Below are positions 38,617 through 43,403 of a stretch of 43,403 bases of DNA, piece after piece (position 1 is the first letter of the stretch; each line of letters begins with the position of its first letter). The position numbers and the translations under genes are program-made. The DNA is from a virus: the IMG/VR virus record IMGVR_UViG_3300046557_000856, positions 1-43,403 of that record. One strand, given 5' to 3'. Under the pieces are notes generated by a model. That model did no database searches. It had not been told where the DNA came from and saw only the letters and a list, made by a program, of their open reading frames with translations.

Positions 38617-38960
38617 CCCCCGACAACCGCGCTCTGTGGGAGCTGGTGGATGTGGCGAATTCATGCATAAGGCCTGAGCAAGACCTTTATACGTTTGGAT
38701 ACTCAGATGCGTCTCGTAAGTTTCGAGATTCCCTAAGAGCCATTCTTGAGCGACCCAAAGTGCTCCGTGAGGTACGCCTTTGGGATACGCAATGGATGAA
38801 CATCGTTAACCACGACAACTGTTATCGCGACTGGTCGAAGGAGGACGCTATCGCGCATGCCGTGAAGACGACAGAGGAAGCTATCGCACGGAACGTCGCT
38901 GACGGAAAGTTGCCTCCACGAAAAGACAAGAACGAATCGATGGTGAGGGGGAAGTCGTGA
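38613..38960 (+). CDS. Small hypothetical protein (115 aa)
   Basis: A 115-residue protein starting MTPDNRALWELVDVANSC. I chose 38613 because of an ATGA overlap with the preceding stop; the longer frame starts inside the neighbour. Helical, with a charged C-terminus. Not recognised. Confidence 0.6.
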   Translation: MTPDNRALWELVDVANSCIRPEQDLYTFGYSDASRKFRDSLRAILERPKVLREVRLWDTQWMNIVNHDNCYRDWSKEDAIAHAVKTTEEAIARNVADGKLPPRKDKNESMVRGKS

Positions 38961-39700
38961 GCGGTCTTCGTTGCTACTACAACGAGATCGATCCTCATTG
39001 TGCACAGTGGCTACAAAACCTGATGGACGCCGGGGAAATATCAAGAGGCGACATCGACACCAGGAGCATCGAGGATGTCACTCCGTCCGACCTTAAAAGA
39101 TATGACCAATGTCACTTCTTCGCCGGACTTGGCGGCTGGTCATACGCGCTTGGATTGGCTGATTGGGGCGACCGTCCCGTGTGGACCGGTTCCTGTCCTT
39201 GCCAGCCTTTCAGCGCGGCAGGTAAGGGAAATGGGATGGAAGACCAGCGGCATCTATGGCCCTCATGGCAGTGGCTCATCAGCGTCTGCCGACCTCCTGT
39301 TGTTTTTGGCGAGCAGGTTGTCGGAGCCGTTAAACATGGCTGGCTTGATCTCGTGGCGTCTGATTTCGAAGCCCATGGTTACGCCTTCGGGTCGGCCGCT
39401 ATTCAAGCGTCGTCCGTTGGTGCAAAACACCGACGCGAACGGATTTTCTTTGTTGCCGACGCCGAGTGGAACGAGCAATCACGGGAAGAATCACGTAGCG
39501 GGTCGCTTGGACGAATGGGGCGGATCGAGCAACCCATTCCGTGGAACGAGCCTTGGGAAAGTGCATTGTCCAGGTTTCGAGCTTTGGGTGATGGGTTACC
39601 CCGAAGCGTGGCTGGAACAGATGCCGCTCGCAACGCCATCGTCCCGCAAGCAGCGGCCTACTTCATCAAAGCCTATTCATCAAAGGACAACAACCCATGA
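38957..39700 (+). CDS. C5 cytosine DNA methyltransferase (phage type)
   Basis: A 247-residue DNA (cytosine-5) methyltransferase. FFAGLGGWSYALGLADW (motif I, residues 54-70), SCPCQPFSAAGKG (motif IV, catalytic Cys82), FGEQVV (motif VI, Glu119, with Gln where Asn is usual), and KHRRERIFFVAD (motif VIII) are all present; the end (NAIVPQAAAYFIKAY) fits motif X. The N-terminus (CYYNEIDPHCAQWLQNL...GDIDTRSIEDV) looks like motifs II and III placed before motif I. Target recognition region is very short. It probably protects phage DNA from restriction. Start is GTG at 38957. Another frame of 212 codons overlaps it. Confidence 0.88.
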   Translation: MSGLRCYYNEIDPHCAQWLQNLMDAGEISRGDIDTRSIEDVTPSDLKRYDQCHFFAGLGGWSYALGLADWGDRPVWTGSCPCQPFSAAGKGNGMEDQRHLWPSWQWLISVCRPPVVFGEQVVGAVKHGWLDLVASDFEAHGYAFGSAAIQASSVGAKHRRERIFFVADAEWNEQSREESRSGSLGRMGRIEQPIPWNEPWESALSRFRALGDGLPRSVAGTDAARNAIVPQAAAYFIKAYSSKDNNP

Positions 39701-39713
39701 CCACCGAGCGTAG
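39075..39713 (+). CDS. Overlapping reading frame inside the methyltransferase gene
   Basis: A 212-codon frame (MSLRPTLKDMTN...) that lies entirely over the methyltransferase gene except for the last 13 bases. AGGAG is nine bases before its ATG. The residues are not random: SGIYGPHGSGSSASADLLLFLASRLSEPLNMAGL, then a FSLLPTPSGTSNHG block, then CPGFELWVMGYPEAWLEQMPLATPSSRKQ. Very similar blocks (GTYGP...SSASA, the W.MG.P..W and ATPSSRKS ending) recur in proteins of other phages beside or over their cytosine methyltransferase. This suggests a conserved second gene rather than a shadow. Function unknown. Confidence 0.55.
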   Translation: MSLRPTLKDMTNVTSSPDLAAGHTRLDWLIGATVPCGPVPVLASLSARQVREMGWKTSGIYGPHGSGSSASADLLLFLASRLSEPLNMAGLISWRLISKPMVTPSGRPLFKRRPLVQNTDANGFSLLPTPSGTSNHGKNHVAGRLDEWGGSSNPFRGTSLGKVHCPGFELWVMGYPEAWLEQMPLATPSSRKQRPTSSKPIHQRTTTHDHRA

Positions 39714-39987
39714 TGGGATGAGTTTGGATGACAAGGTCGCTGAGTTTGTCGGCGCAGTTGCCTGCAACGGCTCTCTTTCATCGTGGGCCGTCGATGGTAT
39801 ATGCGAGTTGTTCCGCGAACACCTATCCCGCGATGCGGTCGTGGTAATTCCTGACGCGATGATGGTCAATCTAGGCGAAGGTACGGTAATGGGCGAATAC
39901 AGCAGCAACGGCGACATCGTCACCGGCTGGAACGCCTACCGCAAAGCCATGCTCGCGCAACGGGATGGGGGTAACCATGGAACTTGA
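39697..39987 (+). CDS. Small hypothetical protein (96 aa)
   Basis: A 96-residue protein, not recognised. It has helical N-terminal text (LDDKVAEFVGAVACNGSLSSWAVDGICELFREHL) and an AVVVIPDAMMVNLGEGTVMGEYSSNG strand region. Starts in an ATGA overlap with the methyltransferase stop. Confidence 0.6.
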   Translation: MTTERSGMSLDDKVAEFVGAVACNGSLSSWAVDGICELFREHLSRDAVVVIPDAMMVNLGEGTVMGEYSSNGDIVTGWNAYRKAMLAQRDGGNHGT

Positions 39988-40204
39988 AGTGTCTAACGGA
40001 GTGCCGACTCTCTACATGAATCGCAGAGAGGCTTCTGACCTGATATCCAAGCTCGCTGGAGTGATCGGCTACCTAGGTGACTCGTCGTTTCCCATTGCCG
40101 TATCAGTACAGATCGAGGAAGACATCGGATTCAAACAGATGCGCTTCGACATTGAAGACGATCAGCTAAAGCGACAGTTGGCGATGAGCAAGGATCAGTC
40201 ATGA
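39977..40204 (+). CDS. Small hypothetical protein (75 aa)
   Basis: A 75-residue acidic protein, MELEVSNGVPTLYMNRREASDLISKLAGVIGYLGD. Start 39977 is chosen for GGGGG five bases upstream. Overlaps both neighbours. Not recognised. Confidence 0.55.
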   Translation: MELEVSNGVPTLYMNRREASDLISKLAGVIGYLGDSSFPIAVSVQIEEDIGFKQMRFDIEDDQLKRQLAMSKDQS

Positions 40205-40779
40205 ACGACAAGACCGCCGAGCAGCTTAGGACGTTTCGAAGGAATCCTTCTATGTGGGTATCTGTAGCTAAAGAAATCATGTCAAACGCCATCGGCAAGG
40301 GCATTGTGATGGAAGGTTCTAACATGTTGTGGCGCGTTGTTAGCGCTGAACTTGAAAGCGGATTCGGATCAAGCGGAAACGCACCGAGTGCCCTGTGCGA
40401 GTTGACCGCGGTATTCGGCAACGGTGATAGGAAACTCCACGTTTCCATCGACGACTTGAAGCGAGCCGTAATCCTAGGACCTGACTCGTCCAGCTCCAAC
40501 ACCCGCGCCGATAGCGGTGAGGCGGTTGCTGCGCGGGATGCGGAGTCTCAACAAGACCTGCGCAACCTGATCTATGCAAGCGTCCAGTTCGACAATCGCG
40601 GCGAGACCGATCTGACGTGGAGCGACATATCTCGCCTAACTGATCGCGGCTGGATGGTCGAAGGCGAAGACAACGGAACCTACGACATCACCGATGAAGG
40701 GCAAGCTGCCATAGACGCCGCCATCGCCAGCCGCGAGGGGGAGGGAAATGGTGGTGCGCAGTTAAGGGGGCCCGTCTGA
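40201..40779 (+). CDS. Hypothetical protein with C-terminal winged-helix-like segment (192 aa)
   Basis: A 192-residue protein. N-terminal part MNDKTAEQLRTFRRNPSMWVSVAKEIMSNAIGKGIVMEGSNMLW contains a helix-rich region; residues about 125-180 (TDLTWSDISRLTDRGWMVEGEDNGTYDITDEGQAAIDA) look like a winged helix. Not recognised. The middle (about 98-115) is a Ser/Ala/Asp linker. Confidence 0.6.
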   Translation: MNDKTAEQLRTFRRNPSMWVSVAKEIMSNAIGKGIVMEGSNMLWRVVSAELESGFGSSGNAPSALCELTAVFGNGDRKLHVSIDDLKRAVILGPDSSSSNTRADSGEAVAARDAESQQDLRNLIYASVQFDNRGETDLTWSDISRLTDRGWMVEGEDNGTYDITDEGQAAIDAAIASREGEGNGGAQLRGPV

Positions 40780-41057
40780 TGGGATACCGCAATCCTCTCC
40801 TGGATCTGCCGGCTGGCCGTGCACTTGCCTCCCTGCCAGCCGATCAGCGACGCCCACTCGTTGCCCTGCTCCGTGAGTTGCGCAGCCAAGCCAATGCTGA
40901 GGCGGAAAAGGCATGGGCCAAGCGCAAAGGGCCGATGGCAGCTTACTGGCGCGCCGTCTCTACTTACGCCCGCCACACGGCGCACGCGCTTGACCAGGTG
41001 GCGGAAAACTCGACCGTGGATGCATCAACCCACCACAGCGTCAGGGAGGCGGCTTAG
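40779..41057 (+). CDS. Small helical hypothetical protein (92 aa)
   Basis: A 92-residue all-helical protein, rich in Ala, Arg, and Leu (FNPLLDLPAGRALASLPADQRRPLVALLRELRSQANAEAEKAWAKRKG in outline). Last gene of the rightward early run; its stop lies 2 bases from the end of the minus-strand zinc-ribbon gene. Not recognised. Confidence 0.6.
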   Translation: MGYRNPLLDLPAGRALASLPADQRRPLVALLRELRSQANAEAEKAWAKRKGPMAAYWRAVSTYARHTAHALDQVAENSTVDASTHHSVREAA

Positions 41058-41059
41058 TG

Positions 41060-41284
41060 TCAGTCGTCCGCCAAAACACCAATGACACGGATCACGCCCT
41101 GTATCTGCGGCTGCTCCACTTCATTCAGTGCACCGCAATCAGGGCATTGAATGATGTTCTTCCCATCGATCGAGCTGAGTTCCGGATCTCGTATGTTGTG
41201 CGCCCAAGTCATCGGAGCCATTTCCTCGTAATGCCGAAGAACGCCGCCGCAACCGGCACCGCATTTAACCGTATGAATTGCCAT
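41060..41284 (-). CDS. Small zinc-ribbon-like protein (74 aa)
   Basis: A 74-residue minus-strand gene converging on the early operon. Product opens MAIHTVKCGAGCGGVLRHYEEMAPMTWAH and has a later CPDC, together a four-Cys zinc-ribbon-like arrangement (CGAGC and CPDC). GGGAG seven bases upstream of the ATG at 41284 supports this start; the longer frame to 41605 is shadow. It is divergent from the excisionase gene. Function unknown; a small regulator or DNA-binding protein is plausible. Confidence 0.7.
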   Translation of the reverse strand: MAIHTVKCGAGCGGVLRHYEEMAPMTWAHNIRDPELSSIDGKNIIQCPDCGALNEVEQPQIQGVIRVIGVLADD

Positions 41285-41353
41285 GCGTAATCTCCCTCCA
41301 CCATTTGGCGCGAACATATCCGTGCCCATTTTTGATTGCAAGGAGTTTTCTCG

Positions 41354-41551
41354 ATGAGCGAGAAACGATTGATCGACCTGGCCGAAGTCACCCGTCTGAC
41401 GGGACTCAAGCGGACGGCCATCTATGAGCGCATGGCTCGCAAGGACTTCCCGCAAGCCGTTAAGCTTGGCACGGCGTCCCGCTGGGTCGATGCAGAGATC
41501 CAGGCATGGATCGATAGGCAGATCGAGCACAGGGACAAGATCGCCGCATAG
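41354..41551 (+). CDS. AlpA-family excisionase / regulator
   Basis: A 65-residue AlpA-type protein: RLIDLAEVTRLTGLKRTAIYERMARKDFPQAVKLGTASRWVDAEIQAWIDRQIEHR, with the winged-helix pattern and the 'SRW...EI..W' end of the family. Such proteins act as excisionases or as transcription activators of the integrase. AAGGAG lies eight bases upstream. It stands two genes from the integrase, which fits an excisionase. Confidence 0.85.
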   Translation: MSEKRLIDLAEVTRLTGLKRTAIYERMARKDFPQAVKLGTASRWVDAEIQAWIDRQIEHRDKIAA

Positions 41552-41559
41552 GGGTGACG

Positions 41560-42192
41560 ATGAACACCATGGCACAGTTCTTTCAGTTGCTTGGGATGAC
41601 TGCAACGGCGGCCGCGCTTATCGGCGTCTTCCTGTACTTTGCTCTGAAAAGATACTTCGGTAGCTACCTTGACAAGAAGGCAGCTAACTTGGCAGACAAA
41701 GAGGATATTGGCGATATAACCAGGATCGTAGAGTCCATAAAACTCGACCATGCTCGTGAAGTCACGCAGCTTGCCGAGCTTCTCCGATCACGAACTTCTA
41801 TGCGACTGGTTGCCGCAGAAAAGCGTCTTGAGGCTCACCAAAGAGCGTATGCCATAGGCATCACCATGCAAATGTATGCGCATATGTCCGACACACAAAA
41901 ACAAGCGTCCTTACGTGAAGAGTGGGGGGTTTTCTGGCAGCAGAATAGCCTGTATCTCGAACCCGCCGTTCGGTCAGCATTTCTCGATGCCTACTCGGCA
42001 TTCGATCTGCACATGACGTTTCGAGATATGGGTACGCATGATCCTGAAAAGCAGGCCCGCGACGCGATTGCCAGAATGGAAACGATGCGGAAGTTGACGG
42101 AGGTCGCCACTGAAGCCGTCCGGCTACCTCCAATTGCTAACGAACAGGAAATGGCACAACAAGCGCTCAGCGCGCCCGGTGGCGCGCCTTAG
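41560..42192 (+). CDS. Membrane-anchored helical protein beside the integrase (possible cargo)
   Basis: A 210-residue protein with one N-terminal membrane helix (about residues 11-33, LLGMTATAAALIGVFLYFALKRYFG) followed by about 170 residues of helical, partly coiled-coil sequence (ADKEDIGDITRIVESIKLDHAREVTQLAELLRSR). No known family recognised. It follows the excisionase by 8 bases with AGGGG six bases before the ATG at 41560; GTG at 41554 is an alternative. Composition looks more AT-rich than most of the window. The stop overlaps the integrase stop by three bases (convergent). Possible immunity or superinfection-exclusion gene, unproven. Confidence 0.7.
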   Translation: MNTMAQFFQLLGMTATAAALIGVFLYFALKRYFGSYLDKKAANLADKEDIGDITRIVESIKLDHAREVTQLAELLRSRTSMRLVAAEKRLEAHQRAYAIGITMQMYAHMSDTQKQASLREEWGVFWQQNSLYLEPAVRSAFLDAYSAFDLHMTFRDMGTHDPEKQARDAIARMETMRKLTEVATEAVRLPPIANEQEMAQQALSAPGGAP

Positions 42193-43403
42193 GAAGCCGA
42201 CCGGAGGTGAACAACTTTGGCTCCGTTGCGAAGGTCGTCGAGCAAATCGGCCCACGCCTGCATCATGCGCCGGCGGTCCGGTAGGTATTCGGCATAGTTG
42301 TAGGCGCCGCGCACCTTGTCCTTCTCGCAGTGGGCGAGCTGCCGCTCGATCCAGTCCCCATTCCACCCTTCCTCGTTCAGCAGCGTGCTGGCCATGCTGC
42401 GGAAGCCGTGGGCGGTCATGTCAGTGTTCGCGTATCCAAGGCCGCGCAACGCATAGTTGACGGTGTTCTCTGACATGGCGCGCGCTGCCGTGCGGGCGCC
42501 GGGGAATAGGAACCTCCCCTGCCCGGTCAACGGGCGAAGCTCCGCGACAATCGCTTGAGCCTGCCTCGACAGCGGGACGATATGCTGGACCCGCATCTTC
42601 ATTTTTGACGCTGGGATTCGCCATTCTGTGCCGTCCTCGGAGATCTCCTTCCACTCCCAGGCCCTAAGCTCGCCGGGCCGGGCAAAGGTGAGCGCCGACA
42701 GCTTCAGGGCGCAGAGGACGACAAAGCTTCCGCCGTGGCCGTCGATGGCCCGCATCAGGGCGCCAACGCGGGCACGGTCGGTGATGCTGGCGTGGTGCTG
42801 GACCCGGACGGTCTTCAGGACACCGCGGAGGTCGGCGGTAGGGTCGCGGTCGCATCGACCCGTAGGGATGCCATACCGGAAGATCTGGCCGCAGCGCTGC
42901 TTGAGGCGCTGGGCCGTCTCGATCTTTTCCTGAGACTCGGGTCGGCGGATCAGCTCGAGCATGTCGGACGGGCTGATCGATCGCATAGGTCTGTGGCCGA
43001 TCCATGGATAAGCCCAGTTCTCCAGCATGGCGATGGTCTTCTCCATGGTGGCCGGCGACCAGGCGCCCTGCTTGGCCAGCCACTCCAGCGCCACCGTCTT
43101 GAACCGGTCATCGTGGTCGGCGGCCTCTTTGCGCTTGGCCAGCTTGCGGGCGGCGGAAGGGTCGGCCCCAGCCCCCAGCAGCTCCTTCTGGCGGTCCCGC
43201 TCGCGCCGGGCGTCCTGCAGGGACATACCTGGATACTCACCCAGGCCAATCATGTTGGCCTTGGCGCCAGCCCGGTAGCGGAAGCGCCAGAGTCGGGCGC
43301 CGGTAGGCCGGATCTCGATGCACAGGCCGCCGGTGTCGGCCACCCGGTAGACCTTCGGGCGGGGCTTCAGGGTGCGCAGTTTGGTATCGGTGAGCAGGGC
43401 CAT
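42189..43403 (-). CDS. int: Tyrosine integrase (P4-like, DUF4102 N-terminal domain)
   Basis: A 404-residue tyrosine recombinase that integrates and excises the prophage. Residues 1-90 form the DUF4102 arm-binding domain (GLCIEIRPTGARLWRFRYR, GLGEYPGMSLQDARRE). The catalytic domain shows Arg242 (ARPGELRAWEW), Lys267 or Lys269 (ASKMKMR), His332-x-x-Arg335 (AHGFRSMASTLLNE), His358 (LAHCEKD) and nucleophile Tyr368 (GAYNYAEYL). All active-site residues are present. The ATG is the last triplet of the window, so a longer start cannot be ruled out, but the length is normal for this family. Confidence 0.95.
   Translation of the reverse strand: MALLTDTKLRTLKPRPKVYRVADTGGLCIEIRPTGARLWRFRYRAGAKANMIGLGEYPGMSLQDARRERDRQKELLGAGADPSAARKLAKRKEAADHDDRFKTVALEWLAKQGAWSPATMEKTIAMLENWAYPWIGHRPMRSISPSDMLELIRRPESQEKIETAQRLKQRCGQIFRYGIPTGRCDRDPTADLRGVLKTVRVQHHASITDRARVGALMRAIDGHGGSFVVLCALKLSALTFARPGELRAWEWKEISEDGTEWRIPASKMKMRVQHIVPLSRQAQAIVAELRPLTGQGRFLFPGARTAARAMSENTVNYALRGLGYANTDMTAHGFRSMASTLLNEEGWNGDWIERQLAHCEKDKVRGAYNYAEYLPDRRRMMQAWADLLDDLRNGAKVVHLRSAS

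Overview
The window looks like the complete genome (or integrated form) of a temperate, contractile-tailed (myovirus-type) phage of a high-GC gammaproteobacterium. Virion genes include a tail sheath (DUF3383), tail tube (DUF3277), baseplate wedge J and a Dit-like protein. Lysogeny genes are a tyrosine integrase, an AlpA-type excisionase and a divergent repressor/Cro pair. A host in the Xanthomonadales (Luteibacter, Dyella, Xanthomonas or relatives) is my inference from GC-rich codon use and the style of the small early genes; it is not proven by the sequence. I see no rRNA, tRNA, insertion sequence or CRISPR array.

Layout. (1) 1-564: two small minus-strand genes. (2) 684-1730: a plus-strand membrane O-acyltransferase, a likely lysogenic-conversion gene. 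(3) 1767-24802: one long minus-strand late operon. Transcription runs from high to low coordinates: lysis (24802-22737), terminase, portal, head (22733-15210), connector, sheath and tube (15208-11444), chaperones and tape measure (11444-9041), baseplate (9044-3135), tail fibre and its chaperone (3070-1767). (4) 24803-25163: intergenic control region with a strong palindrome and one tiny plus-strand gene. (5) 25164-31263: minus-strand early operon in the order of a lambda PR operon: Cro-like, small DNA-binding genes, O-like and P-like replication genes, NinB, YbcO-like, RusA-like, and a zinc-finger protein that may be a Q-type antiterminator. (6) 31264-32239: immunity region with a plus-strand repressor gene between two groups of operators. 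(7) 32240-41057: plus-strand early operon equivalent to lambda PL, with many tiny overlapping genes, a coiled-coil protein, a candidate annealing protein, a YqaJ exonuclease and a C5 cytosine methyltransferase. (8) 41060-43403: small zinc-ribbon gene, excisionase, membrane protein and integrase.

How it works together. The repressor and Cro-like protein probably compete for operators of the form TTACC-N5-GGTAA that flank the repressor gene and overlap a promoter for the rightward operon. Leftward early transcription makes the replication proteins, whose origin is probably the iteron cluster inside the O-like gene, and then the late activator, which releases the late operon. Rightward early transcription makes the recombination functions and the methyltransferase.

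The strongest non-standard signals are: a -1 frameshift site (T_TTT_TTT plus a downstream stem) joining two tail-chaperone frames at 11088-11094; a long second reading frame inside the methyltransferase gene with its own ribosome binding site; a nested scaffold start inside the head protease; iterons in the replication gene; GGTTACC/GGTAACC repeats in the small terminase gene; and three candidate cargo genes (acyltransferase, a secreted four-cysteine protein with its own terminator, and a membrane protein beside the integrase).
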